Positions 6,015 through 13,750 of a stretch of 15,063 nt of DNA are shown in pieces. Source of the DNA: Ruminococcus sp. UBA4275 (GTDB lineage: Bacteria > Bacillota > Clostridia > Oscillospirales > Ruminococcaceae); NCBI GenBank assembly GCA_002395085.1, contig DGVV01000011.1:1-15063 (forward strand), given 5' to 3'. How positions within the stretch are numbered: the first letter of the stretch is position 1; each line of letters opens with the position of its first letter. Position numbers and translations under genes: made by a program. The notes beneath the pieces were generated by a model that had not been told where the DNA came from, searched no databases, and worked only from the letters and a program-made list of their open reading frames with translations.

Positions 6015-8318
6015 TTATTCCTCGCCGCCGTTATCGGGGGGCGGTGCAGGCGGATCCGACTGCGAAGGCTGTGTGGGCTGCGTCGGCGGCTGCGTGGGAG
6101 GCTGTGTCGGCGGCTGCGTCGGCGGCTGCGTGGGCGGCTGCGTCGGCGGCTGTGTGGGCGGCTGCGTCGGCGGAGCAGTCGATGCCGTTGTCGGCGCGGT
6201 TGTCTTTGTCGATGCACTTGTTCCGCTTGTCGAAGATGTCGCAGAAGTCTTGCTGGTGGATTTTGTCGAACTGGTGCTGCTTGTCGAACTCGAACTTGCA
6301 ACCGTCGCAATCGGATTATAGGCGTAGTACACGATGATCTGGTATTCTTCCAGTGCATTCACCACAGAACCCGGTGCAGGTTCTACTGCGCAGACAAAAC
6401 CGTCCGCATAGTTGTAGTCGATCTTTGTGCGGTAAACAACCGATTGCAGTTTGCCGTCTTCACTGGTTGTCTGGGTGGTTGCTGTAGTTGTGGTACGGGA
6501 AGCCGTGCCGCCGCGTCCCTGATTGGACGTGCCGCCGTTGGAATCGGTATTGCCGTCTACAGCCTTCACAAAGCCGAGATCCTCCAGCGATTGCAGATAC
6601 TCTTTGAGCCGCATATTCTTGAAATCCGGAATCGTGACTTCAGAAGAACCGAGGCTGACGCCGACCTTGATGGTCGCGCCGCTTGCGAACTCCATACCGG
6701 CTTCCAGTTCCTGCCAGATGATGGTATCCTTGTAATACTTGTCGCTGAATTCATAGACCGGCTCCAGCGTAAGGAAGCTGGCGACCTCATTGCGCTTGAT
6801 CTGGAAATTCTTGCCGGTCAGCTTGGGCATCACGTAATCATAGCGCGGACGGGTCGTGGTTTCGCCGGTAATCTGCACAACATTTTCGTTGCCGCTGTTA
6901 AATCCGGACTGACTGTTCGTTCCCGTATTGCCTGCGCCTGCACCCCAGATCCGGATGAACGCCCAGATCACCAGTGCAACAATTGCAATGAACAGAATCG
7001 CGATGAAAAGCGGTGCGCGGATGCGTTCAAAGACAGTCAGTTCCGTTTCGCGCGTTCTGGCGGCTGCTGCCGCGCCCGCCGCTGCCTGCCGGTGCTGCTG
7101 ACGCTGCACATTGCCGGCATTCTGCGGTGCGGGTCTGCGCTGCTGCCCGGAAGGAGCTGTCCGCTGCTGCCCGTTTCCGCTGCGCTGCGGCTGACCGCTT
7201 CCGTTTGCGGGTCTGCGGGCGGCTGCTGCACGGTTATACTGCACAGGCTTCTGCTGCTGACGCGGCTGTGCCGGCTTTTTCGCCGGATAGACCGCAGTTG
7301 CATCCTTTTTGAGCGGCACAGGATTCACCGCCGGTGCTGCATTCTGCTCCGGCAGAGGCTCCTGTTCAGTCTCAAACAGCAGCGTGACCAGATCGGTGAT
7401 CGTGCGGACACGGGTATTGCCGTCCAGACTGAGGCCCTGCATAATCCCCTTGGAGACATTCTCCGGCACATGGGGATTCAGTTCCGCGGGCGGCACAAGA
7501 TTATCATAATCCTGCCGCGACATTGCATCGGTTGCGCGGCAGCCGGTGAGAATGCGGTACAGCACCGCGCAGATGCCGTAAACATCCGTCCATGTACCCT
7601 GCTGCCGGTCTGCGAAATACTGCTCAGGTGCGGCGTAGCCGTCAAAGAGTTCTGCATCCAGCTCCGTATCGTTCGTGCGGACAGCGGAGATGCAGAAGCC
7701 GCGGAGTTTCAGTTCGCCCCTGTCCGTGACAAAGATCGTCTCCGGACTGAGACCGCGGTGCAGAACGCCTGCATTGTGCAGCAGGCTGAGTGTTGTGAAC
7801 AGCGGCGGGAAGATGCGGCGCACGGTATTCCAGCTCAGCTCGCCCGCATTTTCCTTCAGGTAATCGAGGAGGGTTCTGCCTTCCTGAAACTCATAGACCG
7901 CATAGGTCGTATTATTTTCTGCAAAGAGATCCAGTGCCGGATTCAGGTGGCTCAGATTACGCAGTCTTGCGAGTGCCTTATTCAGCTCCGTATACTCCGC
8001 CATCAGCGCCTTATACTGTGCGAGATGCTCATAGCTGACATTGATTGCAGAACTGTTCGGTACGCGGCTGCAAAGCTGTTCCGGCATATATTCACGCACC
8101 AGCACCTTGCATTCCACGGAGGTATCATAGCCAACATAGGTGATGCCTTCGCCGTTTGATGCCAATGCTTTTCCGACCATAAAACGCTCATGCAGAATCG
8201 TCCCCGGCTTGAGGTGATTCGCGAGCGAGGCTGCATTCCGGTCGTAGCCGCAGCGGGGGCAGACATCCCCCTCTGTCAGCGGCTCCATGCAGCCCAGGCA
8301 GAGCTTCAGATCGCTCAT
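6015..8318 (-). CDS. Zinc-ribbon, transmembrane PASTA-like pseudokinase
   Basis: A 767-residue membrane protein. Order: a zinc ribbon (Cys7-x2-Cys10, Cys20-x2-Cys23), a protein-kinase-like domain (about 40-316), a Q/P/R/A-rich cytosolic linker (about 321-430), one membrane span (about 436-456), two PASTA-like extracellular repeats (about 494-556 and 562-666), an S/T-rich stretch (about 672-712) and seven TQPP repeats. It matches PrkC/Stk-type kinases of Clostridia, but the catalytic residues are gone: the glycine loop reads ALASNGEG, the VAIK lysine is Arg75 (VLVREYMP), HRD is HRG (187-189), the following Asn is Thr194, and DFG is GFC (207-209). Structural motifs persist (GYAAPEQY, WTDVYGICAVLYRILTG). 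So it is probably inactive as a kinase and may sense wall fragments and bind partners. Start 8318 has GGAAGGAG upstream and follows promoter 8387-8415; the ATG at 8381 lies at the predicted transcript start. Confidence 0.88.
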   Translation of the reverse strand: MSDLKLCLGCMEPLTEGDVCPRCGYDRNAASLANHLKPGTILHERFMVGKALASNGEGITYVGYDTSVECKVLVREYMPEQLCSRVPNSSAINVSYEHLAQYKALMAEYTELNKALARLRNLSHLNPALDLFAENNTTYAVYEFQEGRTLLDYLKENAGELSWNTVRRIFPPLFTTLSLLHNAGVLHRGLSPETIFVTDRGELKLRGFCISAVRTNDTELDAELFDGYAAPEQYFADRQQGTWTDVYGICAVLYRILTGCRATDAMSRQDYDNLVPPAELNPHVPENVSKGIMQGLSLDGNTRVRTITDLVTLLFETEQEPLPEQNAAPAVNPVPLKKDATAVYPAKKPAQPRQQQKPVQYNRAAAARRPANGSGQPQRSGNGQQRTAPSGQQRRPAPQNAGNVQRQQHRQAAAGAAAAARTRETELTVFERIRAPLFIAILFIAIVALVIWAFIRIWGAGAGNTGTNSQSGFNSGNENVVQITGETTTRPRYDYVMPKLTGKNFQIKRNEVASFLTLEPVYEFSDKYYKDTIIWQELEAGMEFASGATIKVGVSLGSSEVTIPDFKNMRLKEYLQSLEDLGFVKAVDGNTDSNGGTSNQGRGGTASRTTTTATTQTTSEDGKLQSVVYRTKIDYNYADGFVCAVEPAPGSVVNALEEYQIIVYYAYNPIATVASSSSTSSTSSTKSTSKTSATSSTSGTSASTKTTAPTTASTAPPTQPPTQPPTQPPTQPPTQPPTQPPTQPPTQPTQPSQSDPPAPPPDNGGEE
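6079..6174 (-). repeat. 12-bp tandem repeats encoding a Thr-Gln-Pro-Pro tail
   Basis: Eight 12-bp units (plus-strand form tgcgtcggcggc with third-base variants), all in frame with the pseudokinase gene, encode seven TQPP units plus a final TQP. Differences are silent. They end the protein's extracellular S/T-rich stalk. Such proline-rich tails commonly span the cell wall and can vary in copy number by slippage. Confidence 0.9.
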
Positions 8319-8386
8319 TGCATTCTCTACTCCTTCCGTCTCCGCAGCACGCCGCCGCGGATTGCATCGCTCATTTTCCACACTAC

Positions 8387-8415
8387 ATTTTATCAGGAAT
8401 CGGGGCGTCTGTCAA
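8387..8415 (-). promoter_or_regulatory. Sigma-A promoter of the pseudokinase gene
   Basis: On the minus strand a perfect TTGACA (8415-8410), a 17-bp spacer and TAAAAT (8392-8387). Predicted start near 8380, giving a leader of about 62 nt to the ATG at 8318. This supports the shorter protein start. Confidence 0.85.
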
Positions 8416-8482
8416 TGCCTTTTTGCGGCTCACCCCAATTTGCAGTCAAATTGTAGCAGTTTTGTAATGATTTATTCGGTGA

Positions 8483-9298
8483 TCAAAGATCCGGGCTTGC
8501 CAGCAGGCTGCCGATATAATTCTTGCGGCTGTCCTCAATGTTGCTCAGCAGACCGCTTTCATCCCAGATGGCAGTAATGACGTACGCCACAATGTCATCG
8601 GTTTCGCGGTCAATGTAGCAATAGCGGTACTCGCGGCGCTGTGTCTGTCCCTGCAAATACTGAATGCGGTACGGCACGAGATCAAGCTGATCCTCCACCT
8701 GCTCAACCGTTGAACCGATCGAAACAAGATGCGGATCCTGATAGGACTTGCGCACTGTGCCAAAGACATTCTTCTCCAGCACCTCATAGTTATAATAGGT
8801 AACATTTGTCAGCTCATCTGCGGAAGTATTGCAGAAGATCGCCCACTCCGGCAGCTTGACGCCCTGAATGCGGCAGGTCTTGCGGCTCTCCGCAATCGCC
8901 TGAAACGATGCATAGAGCTGATTGAGCGTTGCGAAGCGGGACTGTGTATCCGTTTCGATGCCGGCGTTTTTCTTCGCGTTCACGAGCGGCATTCCGATGG
9001 ATTCCGAGAGCTTGCGGGCATAGCGCGCGCCGTCGTTCTTCCGCTTCATAATGAGCAGCATTGTTCCCAGAATTGCCAGCAGCAGCGCGGCTGCAACCGC
9101 CAGCACGATGATGCGTTTGCCATTGAAGGTACGCTTTTTGCCGCCGCCCTCCTTCTTCAGCTTGACGCGCTTTCCGCTGTGTTTTGCAGGCTGCTCCGCA
9201 ACCTCGAAGGGATTGTTCGGCTCAACAGAACCATCAGCAAGGCCTGCGTTAAAATATTCTTCCATCGAAATCTCGTCGGTTTTTGATTGCTTTGCCAT
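8483..9298 (-). CDS. Single-pass membrane protein of unknown function
   Basis: A 271-residue protein. The first 60 residues are hydrophilic and basic near the membrane (HSGKRVKLKKEGGGKKRTFNGKR), followed by one span (about 63-84) and an extracytoplasmic domain of about 185 residues. This ends in a beta-rich part (VSIGSTVEQVEDQLDLVP, then EYRYCYIDRETDDIVAYVIT) that loosely recalls the SmpA/OmlA-like fold; this is a pattern impression, not a firm assignment. No signal-peptidase site, so a type II-like anchor is likely. The ATG at 9298 has AAAGGA about 11 nt upstream; an ATG at 9310 sits directly on that site. It lies 27 bp after the YnbB-family gene and about 165 bp before the pseudokinase, with the same one-span topology as that protein. 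Confidence 0.75.
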   Translation of the reverse strand: MAKQSKTDEISMEEYFNAGLADGSVEPNNPFEVAEQPAKHSGKRVKLKKEGGGKKRTFNGKRIIVLAVAAALLLAILGTMLLIMKRKNDGARYARKLSESIGMPLVNAKKNAGIETDTQSRFATLNQLYASFQAIAESRKTCRIQGVKLPEWAIFCNTSADELTNVTYYNYEVLEKNVFGTVRKSYQDPHLVSIGSTVEQVEDQLDLVPYRIQYLQGQTQRREYRYCYIDRETDDIVAYVITAIWDESGLLSNIEDSRKNYIGSLLASPDL

Positions 9299-9325
9299 GT
9301 CCTTCAACATCCTTTCTGATCACAT

Positions 9326-10591
9326 TCAGAGCGTGAGGATTTTTCTGTCCAGCATGGTCTGTGCGGCTTTCAGCACACCGATTTTGCCGCTGCCGTAGGT
9401 CAGACCGCCCTGCAAATACACTGCAAACGGTTCCCGCATCGGGCCGTCGGCAGAGAGTTCAATCGAAGCACCGCCGGTAAATGTACCCGCTGCCATGATG
9501 ACACGGCTCTCATAGCCCGGCATATCCCATGCTTCCGGCGTGACGTAGGCATCCACCGGCGAACCTGCCTGTATGCCCGCGCAGAACGCTTCCATTGCCT
9601 CCGGCGAACGCAGCGCCAGCACCGTAATGATGTCACCGGCAGTCTGCCCTGCCGGCGGCAGGCACTCAAAGCCGAGACGCCGGAACAGCGATGCTGCAAA
9701 TTCGCCGGTTTTCCGCGCATTTGCAACGATCTCCGGTGCAAGGAACAGTCCCAGATACATCTCGCGGCACTGTGTCAGCGAGCAGCCGACCTCCTTGCCC
9801 ATGCCAACGCAGGTCAGGCGGTACGAACACTGTTCCACAAGGTCTTTGCGTCCCGCGATATAGCCGCCGGTCTGTGCAATGCCGCCGCCGGGGTTCTTGA
9901 TGAGCGATCCGATGATGAGATCAGCGCCCGCATCGGTCGGCTCATCGTAATCGACGAACTCACCGTAGCAGTTATCGACCATGATCGCCGCATCCGGATT
10001 CACCTGCCGCGTGATCTCCGCGATTTTGCGGATGTCCGCCACAGTCAGTGCCGGTCTTAAGGAATAGCCGCGCGAGCGCTGCAGATACACCACGCGCACA
10101 CCTTTTATCGCTGCGGGCATCGCCTCAAAATCGGGTCTGCCTTCCGCAGTCAGGTCAACCTGTGCATAGTGTACGCCGAAATCCCTGAGCGAACCGTTGC
10201 CTTCGCCGCGGATGCCGATGACCTCCTCCAGCGTATCGTAAGGCGAACCGGTCACGCTGAGAAGCGTATCGCCGGGACGCAGCACACCGAACAGCGCCGT
10301 CGAAAGCGCGTGTGTACCGGAAACAAAATGATGCCGCACCAGCGCATCCTCCGTATGGAAGACATCCGCCCACACTTTATCGAGTGTATCGCGGCCAAGG
10401 TCGTCGTAGCCGTAGCCGTTTGCGCCGGCGAAGCAAGCCGCCGATACGCGGTTCTTCTGCAAGGCGTGCAGCACTTTTGCCGTTCCATGCTGCGAGATGC
10501 GGTCAATCTCCGCAAAACGCGCCGCAGCATCCTGCTCAGCAGCTTCCGCCGCCTGCATCAGCCGCGGGTCAAAATCAAAAACCGTATTCAT
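9326..10591 (-). CDS. PLP-dependent methionine gamma-lyase/YnbB-family protein
   Basis: A 421-residue fold-type I PLP enzyme of the Met_gamma_lyase (YnbB, formerly aluminium-resistance protein) family. Visible features: FAGANGYGYDDLGRDTLDK (about 54-72), RHHFVSGTHALSTALFG for the cofactor phosphate region (about 86-102), MVDNCYGEF with the pyridine-binding Asp206, and the Schiff-base Lys232 in IIGSLIKNPGGG. Near the end, MAAGTFTGGASIELSADGP is typical. The physiological reaction of the family is poorly defined; cysteine/methionine-type C-S lysis is usually assumed. The ATG at 10591 has only a G-rich upstream stretch (GGGATGGGG) rather than a canonical site. It starts 24 bp after the broken peptidase gene and is 27 bp from the next gene, so it belongs to the same transcript. 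Confidence 0.92.
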   Translation of the reverse strand: MNTVFDFDPRLMQAAEAAEQDAAARFAEIDRISQHGTAKVLHALQKNRVSAACFAGANGYGYDDLGRDTLDKVWADVFHTEDALVRHHFVSGTHALSTALFGVLRPGDTLLSVTGSPYDTLEEVIGIRGEGNGSLRDFGVHYAQVDLTAEGRPDFEAMPAAIKGVRVVYLQRSRGYSLRPALTVADIRKIAEITRQVNPDAAIMVDNCYGEFVDYDEPTDAGADLIIGSLIKNPGGGIAQTGGYIAGRKDLVEQCSYRLTCVGMGKEVGCSLTQCREMYLGLFLAPEIVANARKTGEFAASLFRRLGFECLPPAGQTAGDIITVLALRSPEAMEAFCAGIQAGSPVDAYVTPEAWDMPGYESRVIMAAGTFTGGASIELSADGPMREPFAVYLQGGLTYGSGKIGVLKAAQTMLDRKILTL

Positions 10592-10615
10592 AATTCCCCA
10601 TCCCTATCTTTTCAT

Positions 10616-11095
10616 TCAACCGTTGTAATACAGAATCCGTCCGCCGAGCGCATCGTAGACAGGCTGAAAATCAGCCTGTTTCACAGTGCGCGTCCCGCCG
10701 GTATCCGGATCGCGGTAAGTAAATGTATCGCTGCTGCTGTCATATCCGCAGATCACGACAGCGTGTTCATTTGTGGGCCAGCGAACCAGTTCACCAGTCT
10801 CGTAATCATACCACTGCGTCTGCCAGATAATTCCGCTTTCCGGCGCAGTCGTATACCACACCATCACCGGATTGCCTGTCTCCAGAATGCGGATGACCTC
10901 GGAGAGCGGTGCGCCGGTCTGTGTCTGCACACCCATCCGGAACTGTGCCGCAGTCTGTGCAACCGGTTCATTATAAACGCCGTAGCCGTGTTCGCTGAAC
11001 GGATCTCCGACAAATTCGCGCTCCGGATTCGCCCCGACGTTCACACCGTTTTCGGTATGGGGCGCAGGCCCTTTCGGGAGCGTCTGCACGATGCG
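10616..11095 (-). pseudogene. Downstream part of an interrupted dockerin-C39-like peptidase gene
   Basis: This continues, in the same frame and without any insertion, the gene that stops at the TAG at 11096-11098. It carries the rest of a C39-like (Peptidase_C39_2) papain-fold domain: the catalytic-type His in TNEHAVVICGYD and the Asp in FTYRDPDTGG near the C terminus. After the amber codon come RIV and then QTLPKGPAP, the usual continuation of the family after VDVT. A GTG at 11089 could serve as a start but has no ribosome site, so separate translation is unlikely. Without the upstream half it lacks the nucleophile Cys and any signal peptide. A single-base change would restore a 397-residue protein, so the lesion looks recent, or is a sequencing error, or is read through at some level. 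Confidence 0.75.
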
Positions 11096-11809
11096 CTAGA
11101 GCGTGACATCCGTGCGGTAGTATTGCAGCAGCATATAGAGTGCTGCGCTTTCACAGCCCGTCGGCAGCAGCGGATGCTGACAGAATTCCATGACATCCAG
11201 CATCACGCGGCAGGCAGATTCCGCCTTCGCCAGTGCCGTTGTAAAGCCGGTGCGCTGAATGTGCGTCAGATCATCGGCATCAGGCGAACCGCTGCCGTTG
11301 AGATCGGCAAGTGCCGCCTGCACGGGCGAGAGCTGATAATCGCCCTGCAAATAGCGGTCCAGCAGTTCCGCATCATAAGCAGAGAGATTGCCGTCACAGG
11401 TAAGATCGCCCATGCGGAAGACCTTGCTGTAATCCTCCGGCGTATACGGCTGCAAATAGGTCATCCGGATGCTTCTGCCGTCCGAGAGGTTCATTTGCAG
11501 CGAACCGTCCGGCTGTTCCGCCAAAGCCGCAGATGTTTCCGCCTCGCCTCTGCCGAACCGGAACACCGCGTGTGCCTCATCGGAGGCAGCAAAATCAAAC
11601 GGCACGCCGTATCCGGTGGATGCGTCGCGCACCGAGCCGATGCCGCCGCCGTAAAACAGATAAAAGGACGGCATGACCTGTTCCGCGTCCTGCGCGAGCC
11701 AGATGCCGCTGCCGAAAGGCTGCTCCGCAGCCGATACTGCGGGTGTCACGGCGAATGCCGGCAGCACCGCGAGTGCGGCAGCCAGCACGCCTGTCACTAG
11801 TTTTTTCAT
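11096..11809 (-). CDS. Secreted dockerin protein with the start of a C39-like peptidase domain (truncated by TAG)
   Basis: A 237-residue product with a clear signal peptide (about 1-27: MKKLV, hydrophobic core, AVSAA). An N-terminal beta-rich region (about 30-130) is followed by a type I-like dockerin (about 133-187): two calcium-loop repeats, GDLTCDGNLSAYDAELLDRY and ADLNGSGSPDADDLTHIQR. The C39-like domain begins next with LPTGCESAALYMLLQYY, where Cys219 is the expected nucleophile, and is cut at codon 238 by TAG. Dockerins bind cohesins of scaffoldins, so the intact protein would be a cellulosome- or surface-attached peptidase or peptidase-like protein. The ATG at 11809 has AGGAG upstream. 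It lies about 106 bp after the GNAT gene. The truncated form could still be secreted and bind a cohesin but has no complete active site. Confidence 0.85.
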   Translation of the reverse strand: MKKLVTGVLAAALAVLPAFAVTPAVSAAEQPFGSGIWLAQDAEQVMPSFYLFYGGGIGSVRDASTGYGVPFDFAASDEAHAVFRFGRGEAETSAALAEQPDGSLQMNLSDGRSIRMTYLQPYTPEDYSKVFRMGDLTCDGNLSAYDAELLDRYLQGDYQLSPVQAALADLNGSGSPDADDLTHIQRTGFTTALAKAESACRVMLDVMEFCQHPLLPTGCESAALYMLLQYYRTDVTL

Positions 11810-11853
11810 ATTGTATGTCTCCTGCGCATTCTTTTGTTCTGTCCCCTGTGCAG

Positions 11854-11880
11854 CAGATGCCGCACGGCGGGTCTGTTTTT
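11854..11880 (+). terminator. Terminator-like hairpin facing the antisense direction
   Basis: CAGA (11854-11857) with TCTG (11872-11875) and CCGC (11860-11863) with GCGG (11867-11870) form a bulged stem followed on the plus strand by TTTTT (11876-11880). No plus-strand gene precedes it; it lies between the GNAT and dockerin genes. If real it would stop antisense transcription; on the minus strand it has no U-run. Confidence 0.3.
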
Positions 11881-11915
11881 CTATGCGGAAAACTGTGTAT
11901 CCGCGTTATTTTTAT

Positions 11916-12713
11916 TTATAGGATGCCCTTGCCGCCGTCGGGCTCTGCGCCGCTCAGGCGTTCGCGCACATACTCGGTTTCCAGCAGCGTGAAGCCGATC
12001 TCCTCATAGAAGCTGCGCCGGATGTCCAGTGCATAGAGGATGCCGGTCTTGCCGCGCGCCGCGAGATCATTCGCGATCCAGTGCAGGAAATCGCGCGCAT
12101 AGCCTCTGCCGCGCGCCGCGGTTTTGGTTGCCACCTGCCCGATCAGGACGTGCCCGCCGTAATCGTAGACAGCCGTTGCAGCGGTCATATCGAAATACGT
12201 GAAGCACTGCCGCAGACCACGCCGCACCATGTGCGAAGTATCGGTGAGCCAGAGGTCGTAGGCGATGAGATTCGGGAAGCCCTCCGCCAGAATCGCGTAG
12301 ACATCATCGAGCCGCGGTTCGGTATTGACGCGCGCAGGCTCAAAGAGCGGCGAAACCGGTGCAGGTTCAAGCCGGAAAACCGACCGCCGCAGTTCCTGAT
12401 AGCCCGTCAGCCGCAGCGCCGAAAGCAGCGACTGCGCCCCCTCCACGCGGAAGGGCTGATGCATATTGATAAACATGGAAAGCTCCACAGCCGCTTCTGC
12501 ATCGCCGGTGAAATCATCGCGCGAGCTGATGAGCAGCGTACTGTTTTGCAGCATCATCCATGCGGTTTTGCCGCCCGAACGCAGCGCAAAGAACCGGCAG
12601 AAGCTGTACGCAGTGCCGTATGCGAGCAGGCAGCAGAGGATCTTGCGTCCGTAATGGCATTCTGCGAGCGCCTTGCGGCTGACCTCGCGTTCCTTTGTGA
12701 TTTCTGTAATCAT
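11916..12713 (-). CDS. GNAT-family N-acetyltransferase
   Basis: A 265-residue protein whose C-terminal half (about 130-255) is a GNAT fold: the acetyl-CoA loop is VATKTAARGRGYAR (about 194-207, the Q/RxxGxG/A-like motif), followed by the usual helix (FLHWIANDLAARG) and the terminal SFYEEIGF motif (234-241). The N-terminal half (about 1-120) is less typical and may be a second degenerate GNAT-like domain; substrate unknown. The start at 12713 is fixed by the ATGA overlap with the upstream M42 gene and a GGAG site; the longer frame from 12818 overlaps that gene heavily and is not used. The overlap implies translational coupling with the M42 peptidases. Confidence 0.85.
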   Translation of the reverse strand: MITEITKEREVSRKALAECHYGRKILCCLLAYGTAYSFCRFFALRSGGKTAWMMLQNSTLLISSRDDFTGDAEAAVELSMFINMHQPFRVEGAQSLLSALRLTGYQELRRSVFRLEPAPVSPLFEPARVNTEPRLDDVYAILAEGFPNLIAYDLWLTDTSHMVRRGLRQCFTYFDMTAATAVYDYGGHVLIGQVATKTAARGRGYARDFLHWIANDLAARGKTGILYALDIRRSFYEEIGFTLLETEYVRERLSGAEPDGGKGIL

Positions 12714-13750
12714 AGTGCTGTCTCCTGCAATGCAGAAACCAAAGAAAATGCGAGTTTTTCGCAATCTTCTGCATCTGATTTGCGGATCACCGAACAGGGC
12801 GCGTGCAAATATCTGCACGGCACGGAAACCGCCATCACACGCGCACCTCTGCCTGCATTCTGAATCGCACCTGCGTCGTTTCCGCCCGCAATTTTCGATT
12901 TGGTCTGCCAGCGGATGCCGCCGCGTTCGCAGAGCGAGACGCCGAGGTCATAGAGCGCCTTGTCATAGACCGTGCGCCCGTCGATCAGCGAGATCACCGC
13001 GCCCTTGCCCAGTTCGCAGACACGTTCCGTGCCGCTGCTGTCGGGCAGATCGGCGGCGGTTGTCGCCTCAAATACCACGGCAATGTCGGGATCGAGGGTA
13101 CGTGCCGCAACGCCCGAACCGCGCAGCCCGACCTCCTCCTGCACCACGAATGCAAAATCCGCATCATAGGGCAGATCGCTGCGGATCAGAGAGAGCAGAA
13201 TTGCACAGCCGAAGCGGTCGTCAATCGCCTTTGAGACGAACGAGCCGTCACCGAAATCCTGCGCATTTTCGCAGAAATAGATGATGTCGCCGGGCTGCAC
13301 GAGCTTCAGGGTTTCCTCTTTGGAGCTTGTCCCGATGTCGCAGTACAGCGCGCTCATTTCAGCGGGCTTTTTCCGCGCCTCTTTCGAGAGCAGATGCACC
13401 GGCTTGCAGCCGATCACGCCGTTGATGTGGTCTTTGCCGACCTGCACCTGCCGTCCGATGACCGCCGACGCATTCACACCGCCGACCATATCAAAGAGCA
13501 GAGAGCCGTCTTCATTGACCGCCATGACCATCAGCGCGACCTCGTCCATGTGTGCGGAGAACATCACACGTTTTTTCGCAGGAGATGCGCCCTTTTTATG
13601 CACCAGCACATTGTCGAGCCGATCCACCTGCACAGCATCTTCCGGAAGCGGCAGCTTTTTCAGCTCCGCAAGAATATAATCGCGCACCGCGTGTTCCCTG
13701 CCGGAAGTGCCGCAGAGACCGCAGAGCGTTTTCAGTTCATTCCAGTTCAT
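12710..13750 (-). CDS. M42-family metallo-aminopeptidase (first of two paralogues)
   Basis: A 346-residue cytosolic M42 (glutamyl aminopeptidase/endoglucanase M type) enzyme that trims N-terminal residues from peptides in a dodecameric particle. Two-metal site residues are visible: His67 (FSAHMDE), Asp177 (KAIDDRFG), Glu205/Glu206 (VVQEEVGLRG), Glu228 (VFEATTAAD) and His316 (YLHAPCSV). Length is typical. The ATG at 13750 overlaps the upstream stop as ATGA and has AAAGGGG upstream; a GTG at 13762 is directly on that site and is rejected. It is the middle gene of a coupled M42-M42-GNAT unit. Confidence 0.93.
   Translation of the reverse strand: MNWNELKTLCGLCGTSGREHAVRDYILAELKKLPLPEDAVQVDRLDNVLVHKKGASPAKKRVMFSAHMDEVALMVMAVNEDGSLLFDMVGGVNASAVIGRQVQVGKDHINGVIGCKPVHLLSKEARKKPAEMSALYCDIGTSSKEETLKLVQPGDIIYFCENAQDFGDGSFVSKAIDDRFGCAILLSLIRSDLPYDADFAFVVQEEVGLRGSGVAARTLDPDIAVVFEATTAADLPDSSGTERVCELGKGAVISLIDGRTVYDKALYDLGVSLCERGGIRWQTKSKIAGGNDAGAIQNAGRGARVMAVSVPCRYLHAPCSVIRKSDAEDCEKLAFSLVSALQETAL

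Noticed and set aside
6220..6300. Several TGTCGAA strings resembling Spo0A boxes
   Set aside because: They are inside the S/T-rich coding tail of the pseudokinase gene and result from repeated Ser-Thr/Lys codons.
6003..8159. 718-codon open frame on the plus strand opposite the pseudokinase
   Set aside because: An antisense shadow produced by GC-rich third positions: Arg/Cys-rich composition, no domain, no ribosome site.
10169..11800. 543-codon open frame on the plus strand
   Set aside because: Covers parts of two recognised minus-strand genes; composition is that of an antisense shadow.
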